This document shows positions 53,275 to 62,048 of a stretch of 64,000 nucleotides of DNA, in pieces. The position numbers were made by a program, and so were the translations under genes. The notes below the pieces were generated by a model that was not told the origin of the DNA, made no database searches, and saw only the letters and a list, made by a program, of their open reading frames with translations. The stretch comes from CAYLLT01 sp964548565 (lineage in GTDB: Bacteria; Planctomycetota; Phycisphaerae; UBA1845; PWPN01), in the NCBI GenBank assembly GCA_964548565.1, contig CAZJTF010000002.1:1-64000 (forward strand), in the 5' to 3' direction. Numbering within the stretch: position 1 is the first letter of the stretch; the number at the start of each line of letters is the position of its first letter.

Positions 53275-54315
53275 ATGCGGCGGATCTCCCGGAAAAAGCT
53301 GGGGCGCCTCGAGCGAATCGCTGATGACAACGGCGTCATCGCCGCGGCCGCCATGGACCAGCGGGGGTCGCTCCGCAAGTCCATCGCCAAAGAAATGGGC
53401 GTCGAGCCGGCGCAGGTCACGCCGCAGCAGATGTCGGAGTTCAAGGCGGCCGTCAGCCGGGTGCTGACGCCGCACGCGTCGGCCATCCTGCTCGACACGG
53501 AATACGGCCAGGAGGCGATCGAGGCCCGGGCTGCCGGAACGGGGCTGCTGCTGGCGTACGAGAAGACCGGTTACGACAACACGCAACCCGGACGGCTCGG
53601 CGACCTGATCGAGGACCTGAGCGTCCAGCGGATGATCGGGCACGAGGGCGACGCGGTGAAGCTCCTGCTGTACTACAGCGCGCAGGAGAAGCCGGAGATC
53701 AACGACATCAAGCACGCGTGGGTCGAGCGGATCGGCGCGGAATGCGCGGCGGAGGAGATGCCGCTCTTTATGGAGGTGGTCGCGTACGATCCCGGCGACG
53801 GGAGCGAGAAATCGCTGGAGTTCGCGAAGAAGAAGCCCGAGATGGTGATGGCCTACATGCGCGAGTTTTCGCGACCGCAGTACCGCGTCGACGTGCTGAA
53901 GGTCGAGTTTCCGTTCAACATTGCATTCGTGAAGGGCTCGCGGGCCAACAAGACGGGCGAGGTCGCGTACGATCAGGCGCAGGCGCAGGACTACATCGCG
54001 AAGGCAGCGGCCGCAACGCACCTGCCGTTCATCTACCTGTCGGCCGGGGTGGACGATGACGTTTTCCGCGAGTCGCTCGAAATGGCGGGCGCAGCGGGCG
54101 TGTCGTTCGGCGGCGTGCTCTGCGGGCGCGCGACCTGGAAGGACGGGATTCCGGTTTACGCGAAGCGCGGCGTCAAGGCGCTGGAAGACTGGCTCGCGGA
54201 CCGGGGCGTGAAGAATATCGAGGCGCTGAACGCCACGCTGCGGCAGACGGCCAAGCCGTGGTATCACAAGCTCGGCGGACGCGACAAGCTGGAGGTCGTG
54301 GAACGCACGGCGTAG
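53275..54315 (+). CDS. LacD-like class I aldolase (tagatose-1,6-bisphosphate aldolase family)
   Basis: A 346-residue class I (Schiff-base) aldolase of the LacD type, which splits tagatose 1,6-bisphosphate and related sugars. Visible: IAAAAMDQRGSLRKSI, ILLDTEYGQEAI, GTGLLLAYEKTGYD, LLLYYSAQE, LFMEVVAYD, VDVLKVEFPFN with the Schiff-base Lys, and YLSAGVDDDVFRESLEMA and VSFGGVLCGRATWKDG. No lac or tagatose genes adjoin it. The ATG at 53275 (GAGGA four bases ahead) gives the normal family N-terminus; the reading from 53176 would run through the terminator. It is preceded by the structured leader. Confidence 0.88.
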   Translation: MRRISRKKLGRLERIADDNGVIAAAAMDQRGSLRKSIAKEMGVEPAQVTPQQMSEFKAAVSRVLTPHASAILLDTEYGQEAIEARAAGTGLLLAYEKTGYDNTQPGRLGDLIEDLSVQRMIGHEGDAVKLLLYYSAQEKPEINDIKHAWVERIGAECAAEEMPLFMEVVAYDPGDGSEKSLEFAKKKPEMVMAYMREFSRPQYRVDVLKVEFPFNIAFVKGSRANKTGEVAYDQAQAQDYIAKAAAATHLPFIYLSAGVDDDVFRESLEMAGAAGVSFGGVLCGRATWKDGIPVYAKRGVKALEDWLADRGVKNIEALNATLRQTAKPWYHKLGGRDKLEVVERTA

Positions 54316-54433
54316 TCAACGGCGCGGGCGCCCCGGCGCGGGGCGCGGACCGCGGCAGGCATCACGGAGCAACAGCCCCCGATCCCGCCTCCTGAGGCAG
54401 GGTCGCTTATTCACCAGAGAGGAGTCGTCACTC

Positions 54434-55978
54434 ATGGCCGACGAGGAATTGCTGGACCAGGACGCGGAAGAGACTGAAGAAGGCGAAGGTGCAGCTGAAG
54501 GCGCGGAGAAGTCCCTCCAGGAGAAGCTGAAGGAGGCGATCGACGTCAAGACCGACGACGTCGGCCCGCTTCGCAAGAAGCTCACCGTGACGGTGCCGGA
54601 GGCGACGATCGGCGAGCAGCTCGACCAGCAGTACGGCGACCTGCGCCGCGACGCGAACGTCCCGGGCTTCCGCAAGGGCAGGGCCCCGCGGCGTCTCCTC
54701 GAAAAGCGCTTCGGGACGGAGGTGGGCGAGACGCTGGTGCAGCAACTCGTCACGAACTCGTACATGGCGGCCATCGAGCGGCTGGATCTCAAGGTTGTCG
54801 GCGACCCGCTGCTCTGGGTGAAGGAGGAAAACGGCGAGACACTGGTGGACGTCCAGAAGGCCATCGAAACGATGAAGCTGCCGAAGGAGGGCGACCTGGT
54901 CTACGCGTGCGAGGTCGAGATCCGGCCGGAGTTCGAGCTGCCGGAGATCGAGGGCATCCCGGTCGAGAAGCCGACGCTGACCGTGAGCGACGAGCAGGTC
55001 GAGAGCACGATCGACCGGTTGCGGCGCAACATGGGCACGTTCGTGCCGGTGCTGCAGGGCGGCGTCGAGGCGGACGATGTGATCCTGGCCGACATCAAGA
55101 TCACGTCCGGCGAAACCGTCCTGCAGGAGCAGGAGAACGTCCGCCTGGCGGCGCGACCGCAGGTGGTGGACGGCGTGGTGCTCGACAACCTCGGCGAGGT
55201 GCTGAAGGACGCAACGACCGGCCAGACGCGGACAATCTCCGGCACGATTCCGGACGACTACGCGAAGCAGGATTTCCGCGGCAAGCAGGCGGATTTCGAG
55301 ATCAAGGTCCGCGAGATCCAGCGGCTGCAGATGCCCGAGCTCGACGAGCGCCTGCTGCACAGCCTGGGCTTCGATTCACAGGAAGAGCTGCGGAAATGGG
55401 TCCGCGCCGACATGGAGAGCCGCATCGGCGAGGAGGTCCGGCGCGGGATGCGTGGGCAGGTCTATAACTATCTGCTCGAGAAGACATCCTTCGAGGTGCC
55501 GGGGCGGCTGTCCGAGCGCCAGAGCAACCGGGCGCTGGTTCGGCGCATGCTCGACCTGTACCGTGAGGGCGTCTCGTCCAGCGATGTCGAGAAGCACCTG
55601 GATGAGCTGAAGACGGGCGCACAGGAGCAGACCACCCGCGAGCTCAAACTGTTCTTTATCATGGAGAAGCTCGCGGAGAAGATCGAAGTGGACGTCAGCG
55701 AGGGCGAGCTGAACAGCCAGATCGCCGCGATCGCCCAGCGGCAGGGCCGGCGGTTCGACCGCGTGCGGGACGAGCTGGCGCGCGAGGGCACGCTGGCGAT
55801 GCTGTTCATGCAGCTCCGCGATGACAAGATTGTCGACCATCTGCTCGAGAAGGCGAACGTGACGGAAAAGACGCCGGAGCAGATCACTGCCGAGGCGGAA
55901 GCGAAGGAGCCCGAGAAGAAGCCCCGGGCGAAGAAGACACAGAAGAAGGATGCCGACGAGGCGGCCGACGCGACGTGA
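54434..55978 (+). CDS. tig: trigger factor
   Basis: Ribosome-associated chaperone and peptidyl-prolyl isomerase. The N-terminal ribosome-binding domain carries the signature VPGFRKGRAPRRLLEKRFG (about residues 76-95), preceded by an acidic extension of about 40 residues. A degenerate FKBP-type PPIase segment (about 215-300: VILADIKITSGET, TIPDDYAKQDFRGK) and a helical C-terminal domain follow, ending in a Lys/Glu-rich tail (EKKPRAKKTQKKDADE). At 514 residues it is longer than the enteric protein (about 430). GAGGAG precedes the ATG; it heads the tig-clpP-clpP set. Confidence 0.95.
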   Translation: MADEELLDQDAEETEEGEGAAEGAEKSLQEKLKEAIDVKTDDVGPLRKKLTVTVPEATIGEQLDQQYGDLRRDANVPGFRKGRAPRRLLEKRFGTEVGETLVQQLVTNSYMAAIERLDLKVVGDPLLWVKEENGETLVDVQKAIETMKLPKEGDLVYACEVEIRPEFELPEIEGIPVEKPTLTVSDEQVESTIDRLRRNMGTFVPVLQGGVEADDVILADIKITSGETVLQEQENVRLAARPQVVDGVVLDNLGEVLKDATTGQTRTISGTIPDDYAKQDFRGKQADFEIKVREIQRLQMPELDERLLHSLGFDSQEELRKWVRADMESRIGEEVRRGMRGQVYNYLLEKTSFEVPGRLSERQSNRALVRRMLDLYREGVSSSDVEKHLDELKTGAQEQTTRELKLFFIMEKLAEKIEVDVSEGELNSQIAAIAQRQGRRFDRVRDELAREGTLAMLFMQLRDDKIVDHLLEKANVTEKTPEQITAEAEAKEPEKKPRAKKTQKKDADEAADAT

Positions 55979-56051
55979 GTGGAGGTCCGGACAGCGAGCC
56001 CGGATCCTGACAAGCGCCGCCGGGCCTGTCGCGGCGGCTGGAAAGGATACC

Positions 56052-56675
56052 ATGCAACATCCAGACGATATCCTGCGGACGGTGAACCAGCAGGCCCCGC
56101 CCTACCAGCGGTACCGGGAGATGTCGATCGAGGACATGCTCCTGGAGAACCGCATCATCTTCCTGGCGGGACCGATCTCGGACCGGACGGCCAGCATCGT
56201 GATCATGCGGCTGCTGTACCTGCAGTCGATCAAGCGGGACCAGCCGATCAACCTCTACATCAACTCGCCGGGCGGGCTCGTGGACCAGACGCTGGCGATC
56301 TACGACACGATGCAGTTCCTGGGCTGCGAGGTGGCGACGTACTGCATCGGGCAGGCCTCGAGCGGGGCCGCGATCATCCTGGCGGCGGGGACCAAGGGGC
56401 AGCGGTACGCGCTCCCGAACGCCAAGGTGATGCTGCACCAGCCTTACAGCGGGATCACCGGACAGGCCGAGGATATCCGCATCCAGGCCGAGGAAGTCCT
56501 GAAGGACAAGAAGCTGCTGAACGACATCCTCGCCAAGCACACGGGCCAGGACCCGGAGAAGATCGCGCGGGAGATCGAGCGCGATCGCTACATGAACGCC
56601 CAGGAGGCGCTGGCATACGGGCTGGTGGACGAGATCCTGGTGGATACGGACAAGGATAAGAAGAAGAAAAAGTAA
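56052..56675 (+). CDS. clpP: ATP-dependent Clp protease proteolytic subunit, first copy
   Basis: ClpP peptidase of 207 residues. Motifs: INLYINSPGG, DTMQFLGCEVATYCIGQASSGAA with the nucleophile Ser104, KVMLHQPYSG (His129) and IERDRYMNAQEALAYGLVDEIL (Asp178). The usual ASMGA reads SSGAA, so the residue after the nucleophile is Gly. A lysine-rich tail ends the protein. The ATG at 56052 has GGAAAGGA in front. It lies 73 bases after tig. Confidence 0.95.
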   Translation: MQHPDDILRTVNQQAPPYQRYREMSIEDMLLENRIIFLAGPISDRTASIVIMRLLYLQSIKRDQPINLYINSPGGLVDQTLAIYDTMQFLGCEVATYCIGQASSGAAIILAAGTKGQRYALPNAKVMLHQPYSGITGQAEDIRIQAEEVLKDKKLLNDILAKHTGQDPEKIAREIERDRYMNAQEALAYGLVDEILVDTDKDKKKKK

Positions 56676-56760
56676 GACAGGCGGAAAAGCGCGGAAACTG
56701 GAAGTTTCGCACAACCTACGGCGGATGCCGGCAATGCACCGGCAGGAAGGCCGGGCAGGA

Positions 56761-57399
56761 ATGGCAATGACCCAAAACAACCTGGTACCGATCGTCATCG
56801 AGAAGACCGGACGCGGCGAGCGGGCGTACGATATCTACTCGCGCCTGCTGCGCGACCGGATCGTGTTCCTCGGCGGCGGGATCGACGACGAAGTGGCCAA
56901 CCTGATCATCGCCCAGATGCTCTTCCTCTCCAACGAGGATTCGAAATCGCCGATCAGCTTTTACATCAACTCGCCCGGCGGGTCGGTCACGGCCGGGCTG
57001 GCGGTGTACGACACGATGCAGTTCCTGCGCTGCGAGGTGCAGACGTTCTGCGTCGGCATGGCAGCGAGCATGGGGGCGGTGCTCATGTGCGGCGGCGCCA
57101 AGGGCAAGCGGTTCCTGCTGCCGAACTCGCGCATGCTGCTGCACCAACCGCTGATCGGCGGCGTGCTCGAAGGGCCGGCGACCGACCTCTCCATCGAGGC
57201 GAAGGAGATCATCCGCCTGCGCGTGCGGCTCTACGAGATCATCGCCAGGCACAGCGGGCAGCCGCTCGAGCGGATCGAGCGGGACTGCGACCGCAACAAG
57301 TGGCTCGACGCCAACGAGGCGATCGAGTACGGCCTGGCCGACAAGATTCTCGACCGCGCCCCTGAAGTGATCACCCGCCCGCGCGACGAGAGCGAGTAA
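56761..57399 (+). CDS. clpP: ATP-dependent Clp protease proteolytic subunit, second copy
   Basis: A second, different ClpP of 212 residues. Motifs: ISFYINSPGGSV, VQTFCVGMAASMGAVLM (Ser103) and MLLHQPLIGG (His128). Where ClpP has Asp in the sequence ERDxFMSA-like, this one reads CDRNKWLDANEA, so Asn stands at the triad Asp place by my alignment. Two unlike ClpPs often form one mixed barrel, as in mycobacteria. GGAAGG lies ten bases before ATG 56761; ATG 56767 with AGGA six bases before is an alternative. Confidence 0.93.
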   Translation: MAMTQNNLVPIVIEKTGRGERAYDIYSRLLRDRIVFLGGGIDDEVANLIIAQMLFLSNEDSKSPISFYINSPGGSVTAGLAVYDTMQFLRCEVQTFCVGMAASMGAVLMCGGAKGKRFLLPNSRMLLHQPLIGGVLEGPATDLSIEAKEIIRLRVRLYEIIARHSGQPLERIERDCDRNKWLDANEAIEYGLADKILDRAPEVITRPRDESE

Positions 57400-57467
57400 C
57401 TGCACTGCGGAGCCGTGCGGCGCCGGCGATTTGCGCCGCGCGGCCTGCGAAGAACCGAGGCAACACC

Positions 57468-58124
57468 GTGAGATCCGGCCCGTCACTCCTGGGCGTCGTG
57501 GCTGTCGCGGCACTGGCCATGCCGGCGTGCAATACGGTGCCGGGCGAGAAGTTTCAGAACGTGCAGCGCGAGCTTCAGCTCGCCCAGGAGAAGATCCAGC
57601 AGCTTGAGCGCCAGGTCCTTGACCAGCAGCAGACGATCCGGTCGCAGCAGGAGCAGGTTGCCACGCTCCGGGGCGTGAAGACGTCGGACATCGATCAGCT
57701 GGTCATCCCGGACAAGATCGAGCTCGAACGGCTCTCGGGGGCGTACGACAATGACGGCAAGCCGGGCGACGACGGAATCGTGCTCTACGTGCAGCCGGTA
57801 GATCGCGACGGGAGCGTCATCAAGGCCGCGGGCACGATCGACGTCAAACTCGTGGACCTCGCCAACCCGCCGGACGACATGGTGATCGCGACCTACCACT
57901 TCGACCCACCGACCACCCGATCGCTCTGGTACGGGCGGCTGATGACCAACCACTTCACCGTGCGGTGCCCGTGGCCGCCGAACCGGCTGCCCGAACACCC
58001 GGACATCACGGCGCAGGTAACCTTCACCGAGCTGCTCACGGGACGCGTGCTGCAGGCGCAGGGCGTGTTCAAGGTGAAACTGCCGGGGGCGACCTCTCCT
58101 GCCACGGCCGCCGCGGCATTTTGA
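57468..58124 (+). CDS. lipoprotein with N-terminal coiled coil
   Basis: A 218-residue lipoprotein: signal peptide ending in a lipobox (ALAMPAC), then a glutamine-rich coiled coil (residues 30-70: VQRELQLAQEKIQQLERQ) and a soluble beta-rich domain (LVIPDKIELERLSGAYDNDG, VQPVDRDGSVIKAAGTIDV, VTFTELLTGRVLQAQGVF). The start is GTG with GAGG seven bases upstream. Similar coiled-coil lipoproteins occur widely in Planctomycetota; function unknown. It is 68 bases behind the second clpP, so it may share the transcript. Confidence 0.8.
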   Translation: MRSGPSLLGVVAVAALAMPACNTVPGEKFQNVQRELQLAQEKIQQLERQVLDQQQTIRSQQEQVATLRGVKTSDIDQLVIPDKIELERLSGAYDNDGKPGDDGIVLYVQPVDRDGSVIKAAGTIDVKLVDLANPPDDMVIATYHFDPPTTRSLWYGRLMTNHFTVRCPWPPNRLPEHPDITAQVTFTELLTGRVLQAQGVFKVKLPGATSPATAAAAF

Positions 58125-58162
58125 CCGCATTTCGCGCTTCTGCCGGATGGTTCTGCCTCTCC

Positions 58163-58203
58163 GAATGCCGCGCGGGCTGAAGCCTGCGGCCCCTTCGGCA
58201 TTC
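58163..58203. terminator. inverted repeat between convergent genes
   Basis: GAATGCCG (58163-58170) and CGGCATTC (58196-58203) enclose a second hairpin GCGGGC-TGAA-GCCTGC, between the convergent lipoprotein gene and the gene at 58227. No T-run. Confidence 0.5.
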
Positions 58204-58226
58204 CGGCAAGCGGCACGTCATTCCCT

Positions 58227-58844
58227 TTACGACTGGATTTGTTTGAGGCAGCGGGCGAGGCGGAGCGCATCGTCCAGTACGCGCGCGGCCGCGCTCTCGG
58301 ACGAGTCGCCGAGGGTGGCGACGGCGATGAGATTCCCGCGGACCTCGATGTGCGTGTCCGGCGGAACCTGCCCGAGAACGGTGGCCAGGGCGCTGCGGGC
58401 CAGCGACTCGCCGGCCCGGGGATGGGTGAACTGCACGCGAAGCGGCCCGACCGGAGTCGGGTACTCGCTTGCGAGAGGGTGCGATGCCGGGACTGCGCGC
58501 CACGTCTCCAGGAGTTGCGGCGTTTCGAGGACCGCAAGCCACCAGTCTTCGACAAGCCGCTGCGAGCCGAAACCGAGCTCGCACGTGAAGCGAAACGCCG
58601 TCGCCAGGCCGGCATCGGTTGCCCCGTAGAGCAGATCGAGCACATGGCGCGAGTGCCCGCGCTGCAGGAGTTCGAGGTTGGCATAGCGCTGCTGGACGCC
58701 GATCAGGTCGTCGGGAGAGAACGTCATACGACGTCCGCGGGCGAACTCGGCGAGCGCAGCGATATGGCGGCGGCGAACCAGCAGGGACCGGATGGCGGCC
58801 GCGGCGAGGATAAGCAGCCCGGCGATGATCCACGGCAGATGCAT
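58227..58844 (-). CDS. membrane-anchored protein of unknown function
   Basis: A 205-residue protein with one N-terminal membrane helix (WIIAGLLILAAAAIRSLLV) and a soluble body: RRMTFSPDDLIGVQQRYANLELLQRGH, HVLDLLYGATD, QRLVEDWWLAVLETP, LGQVPPDTHIEVRGNLIAVAT. No family was recognised. It converges with the lipoprotein gene and diverges from the Sm-like gene, the ATG at 58844 being chosen because the helix then follows at once. Confidence 0.65.
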   Translation of the reverse strand: MHLPWIIAGLLILAAAAIRSLLVRRRHIAALAEFARGRRMTFSPDDLIGVQQRYANLELLQRGHSRHVLDLLYGATDAGLATAFRFTCELGFGSQRLVEDWWLAVLETPQLLETWRAVPASHPLASEYPTPVGPLRVQFTHPRAGESLARSALATVLGQVPPDTHIEVRGNLIAVATLGDSSESAAARVLDDALRLARCLKQIQS

Positions 58845-58939
58845 GGGCGTTGACCGTGTCCTCCGGCGACCCCTACGATACACGGGCTACAATACGCCAG
58901 ACGCCGGCCTGGCGGCAAACCGCAGCGGGAGTTCGCCTC

Positions 58940-59206
58940 ATGAGCAGCCTCGAGAGCCTGATCGGTCAACCCGTGGTCCTCGATACCGCCGGAACGATGG
59001 TCTACCTCGGGCGGCTCACGTCGTACGACGATGTCGGCTTCTGGCTGGAGGAAGCCGACATGCACAACGTCGCGGAAGGCCACGCTCCGCGGGAGCAGTA
59101 CATCGCCGAAGCCGGTCGCGACGGCATCCGCGTCAACCGCAGCCGCGTGCTGGTCATGCGGCACGCGGTGATCAGCATTTCCTGCCTCGCTGACATTGTT
59201 CGCTGA
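58940..59206 (+). CDS. Sm-like (LSm fold) protein
   Basis: An 88-residue protein with the pattern of an Sm fold: an N-terminal helix (SSLESLIGQ), then Sm1-like strands (PVVLDTAGTMVYLGRLTSYDDVGFWLEEADM) and Sm2-like strands (IRVNRSRVLVMRHAVISISCL). The Sm1 and Sm2 consensus residues are loosely kept, so an RNA-binding Hfq-like role is only possible. GGGAG precedes the ATG at 58940; the longer reading from 58850 overlaps the divergent gene. Confidence 0.55.
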   Translation: MSSLESLIGQPVVLDTAGTMVYLGRLTSYDDVGFWLEEADMHNVAEGHAPREQYIAEAGRDGIRVNRSRVLVMRHAVISISCLADIVR

Positions 59207-59270
59207 ATTATTGTCGGCCGCGTAGAGCAGCACTTGTTAACATACGTTTCCCTACAGAGGGGAGGCCGTA

Positions 59271-59529
59271 TGGTAATGCCTGATGTTGCCCGCCATATGT
59301 TTCCATTCTTCTGCTCGCCGGGCCTGGGTTGGCGGACGTCCAGATTACGATCCAGCCTGCCTCACGGCACCAGACCATCATCGGCTGGGGCGCCTCTTCC
59401 TGGACGCCCCGGAACATCACCCCGCTCGTGACGACAGGGGCGTACAGGTTCGAGCTCACGGTGGTCGACATCCTGTTCTCGCGATTCAACGGCGCGAACA
59501 ACCCGCCCGCCTCTTCCTGCGGCAGCTGA
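59271..59529 (+). pseudogene. decayed GH30-like glycoside hydrolase remnant
   Basis: A good ribosome-binding site (GGGGAGG) and ATG 59271 open one frame, but the signal-peptide tail and mature start (ILLLAGPGLA, DVQITIQPASRHQTIIGWGASSW) are in another frame, so a frameshift lies near 59305-59330. QTIIGWGASSW is the usual opening of GH30-type hydrolases. The remaining 40 residues are jumbled (RFELTVVDILFSRFNGANN) and a stop follows, so most of a gene is lost. Confidence 0.45.
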
Positions 59530-59766
59530 GAACCGCAACCCATTCCCCATGCGCGCAAACCTCCGCGCGCGAGTGTCACCGGTTTGGCACACACAGTGTG
59601 ACCGAATTCCGCCGCTGAGCTTGCACCACCGCGGAGGTCCGTTACGCTTCCCCGATCAGCTTCGGCTGAATGGCCAGGGAAGGGCTGCCCGCAGGAGGGC
59701 ACCAGGATGGCGCCCGCCGCCCGATAGAGCCCGTTTCGCCCGACAGGCCCAGTGGAGGATCCACTC

Positions 59767-61785
59767 GTGAACACGACTCGCTTCCGCCTTCAATTGTCCC
59801 ACGCCGCCTTTGTCGCGTGCCTGCTGGCCGCGCTGCTCACCGGTTGCACCGGCACCGCGGACCCCGACGGTGCCAACCCTCTGTCACAAGCAATCGATGC
59901 GGGGCTGGACGATCTCTTTGGAGGCGTGCCCGCCGGGACACCTTCGCCGGCGGAGCAGCCCGCGCCGGAGCAGGCGGCTTCCCCGGGAACCCCGATTCGG
60001 GCGCTGCCGCAATCGGTCGCGGTGCAGGTCAGCAGTATCAAACCCATCACGCTCAAAGCGGTCGCGGCGGACGAGGCGGCGCTGGCGTACACGGTGCTGG
60101 AACCGCCGCGGCACGGGGTGCTCGACGGAACGCCCCCCAACGTCACCTATATTCCCGCGCTGGCGTACGCGGGGCCGGATGCGTTCACCTTCACGTGCAG
60201 CGACGGCATCGCGGAGAGTTCGCCGGCGACGGTGGAGATCTCGGTGGAGGCATGGGCGCCGCCGATCGGCATCCCCACGCCGCCATTCGGCATCCGCGAG
60301 GTCGCGCCGGCGCGTCCGGAGCCGTGGGCGGGTGAGGTGGCGGGGTTCTACTACGTCGATTACGAGCGCGGCAGCGACACGCGCACGTTCGGCAGCCCTG
60401 ACAACCCACGGAAGACCGTGCCCGACGTCCTGCCGGCAGGATCGGTCGTCGAGGTGCACGGGATGTACGCGTATGCGCCACAGGGCTACCAGGAGATCGA
60501 GTGCCAGGGGACATCGGACCGCCCGGTCTTCATCCGCGGGCAGGCGCTGTCGCAGCGGCCCGAGTGGCTACGGGCCCTGTACATCCGGGGATCCTACTGC
60601 ATCGTCGAAAACATCGTCTTTCGGGATGACGACGGCGTGAACCAGGGGTCCGTGTGGTTTCTCGCGCCGGCGAATCACGCGGGGCTGCGGCACTGCGATG
60701 TGAGCGGCAACCGCAATCGCGGCGGCGGGGTGCGGGCCGTGAGCTGGGATGAGAACATCGCGCACAACATCGTGATCTACGCCAACGCGATCCACGATCA
60801 CGGCGACTGGTCAAACCGCGGCGGCGACCAGGACGTGCACGGGGTTGCGGTCAGCGCCAACGCTCATCACATCTGGATCCTCGACAACGAGATCTACCAC
60901 AACAGCGGCGACGGGATCCAGATCAACGCCGGCAGCCGGGCGAAACAGTCCACCACGCACCACATCTACGTGGGTCGCAACGTCTCGCATGACAACAAGC
61001 AGACCGGCATGTGGACCAAGCAGGCGGAGGACGTGATCTTCTCGCAGAACACGTGCTACAACCACCGGCCGAGCGATTCGTCGAATGGCGCGGGGATGGG
61101 GTTCCAGTACGACCCGGAAAACGTCTGGTTTCTCTACAACCACATCTACCACTGCAGCTACGGCATCTCCACGGAGAGCGGCAGCGACCTGGGATACGGC
61201 AGAAACAGCTATCTCATCGGGAATGTCATCCACGACATCCATCACGACCCGACATACCCGTACAACCCGGACACGGCCTGGTCGAATGCGGCCATCATGC
61301 TCGTCGGTGGCGCGACCGCGCACGTGGTCAACAACTCCATCGACAACGTCGATGCGGGGATCAACTGCCCGGCAAGCCTGTCGCTGCGGATCCAGAACAA
61401 CATCATCAGCAACGTGACCGAGCCGCAGGGGAATCACGTTTTCCTCGAGTTCGCGGCGGCGGCGGAGACGTCGGTGATGGAGAGCACGCTGCTGCACCAG
61501 GCGTCCGGCGGCGTGCGGATCAAGTGGGCATCGGCCGCGCAGGATCTGGCACAGTTCCAGGCGAGTTCCAGGGGAGCGGGATGCGTCTCGGCGGATCCGC
61601 AATTCCGCGATCCGGCGTCCGGCGACCTTCGGCTCGTGCCGACGAGCGCGGGAGTGAACGCGGGCACGACGCCGGAAGCGTTCCGGCTGTTTTTCGAGCG
61701 GTATGGGATCGATCTGAACGCGGATGCGGCGGGTATGCCACGTCCGTCGGGCGGGGAGATTGATATCGGGGCGTTCGAGCAGTGA
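59767..61785 (+). CDS. lipoprotein with bacterial Ig-like domain and right-handed beta-helix
   Basis: A 672-residue lipoprotein: lipobox (LLTGC), an acidic/proline-rich linker, a cadherin-like Ig domain (about 85-160: LAYTVLEPPRHGVLDG, FTFTCSDGIAESSPAT) and a parallel beta-helix (about 190-600) of repeated HNI(V/W)..N.IH.NG-type rungs (NIVIYANAIHDHGDW, IWILDNEIYHNSGDGIQI, VWFLYNHIYHCSYGISTE). It ends with a pectate-lyase-like DPQFRDPASGDLRL...IGAFEQ tail common in planctomycete surface proteins. Start GTG at 59767 has GGAGGA seven bases before. It may be a polysaccharide lyase or adhesin; no catalytic set is assigned. Confidence 0.85.
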   Translation: MNTTRFRLQLSHAAFVACLLAALLTGCTGTADPDGANPLSQAIDAGLDDLFGGVPAGTPSPAEQPAPEQAASPGTPIRALPQSVAVQVSSIKPITLKAVAADEAALAYTVLEPPRHGVLDGTPPNVTYIPALAYAGPDAFTFTCSDGIAESSPATVEISVEAWAPPIGIPTPPFGIREVAPARPEPWAGEVAGFYYVDYERGSDTRTFGSPDNPRKTVPDVLPAGSVVEVHGMYAYAPQGYQEIECQGTSDRPVFIRGQALSQRPEWLRALYIRGSYCIVENIVFRDDDGVNQGSVWFLAPANHAGLRHCDVSGNRNRGGGVRAVSWDENIAHNIVIYANAIHDHGDWSNRGGDQDVHGVAVSANAHHIWILDNEIYHNSGDGIQINAGSRAKQSTTHHIYVGRNVSHDNKQTGMWTKQAEDVIFSQNTCYNHRPSDSSNGAGMGFQYDPENVWFLYNHIYHCSYGISTESGSDLGYGRNSYLIGNVIHDIHHDPTYPYNPDTAWSNAAIMLVGGATAHVVNNSIDNVDAGINCPASLSLRIQNNIISNVTEPQGNHVFLEFAAAAETSVMESTLLHQASGGVRIKWASAAQDLAQFQASSRGAGCVSADPQFRDPASGDLRLVPTSAGVNAGTTPEAFRLFFERYGIDLNADAAGMPRPSGGEIDIGAFEQ

Positions 61786-61873
61786 GTCGGCCGGGCGCGC
61801 CGGTTTCGGACGCTGCGGCAGGGGGGCGGTCACTCGCGCGGTCGCCACGGCCTGTCTCCGCCATCCGGACGGC

Positions 61874-61964
61874 GGAGCCAGACCGTGCCACACCGCATGG
61901 GCGGAGACAGACCGTGTGTCACACCTCACATGGGGAGACCGACCGTGCCACACTTGGCGTGGGG
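61874..61964. repeat. three tandem imperfect 29-31 bp repeats
   Basis: Three units starting GGAG and containing GACCGTG and CACAC: 61874-61902, 61903-61933 and 61934-61964. They lie in the 263-base gap before moeA and are not part of a gene I support. Confidence 0.7.
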
Positions 61965-62013
61965 CAGATCAGGTTCCACCTGACGCGGAACCAGAGCGCG
62001 CCGGACGACGCAA

Positions 62014-62042
62014 TTGACGCGTTCTGATGGTTCGCACAGAAT
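62014..62042 (+). promoter_or_regulatory. predicted moeA promoter, possibly leaderless
   Basis: TTGACG, 17 bases, CAGAAT. The first base of the moeA start codon is seven bases after the -10, and no ribosome-binding site is seen. Confidence 0.35.
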
Positions 62043-62048
62043 GCGGCC

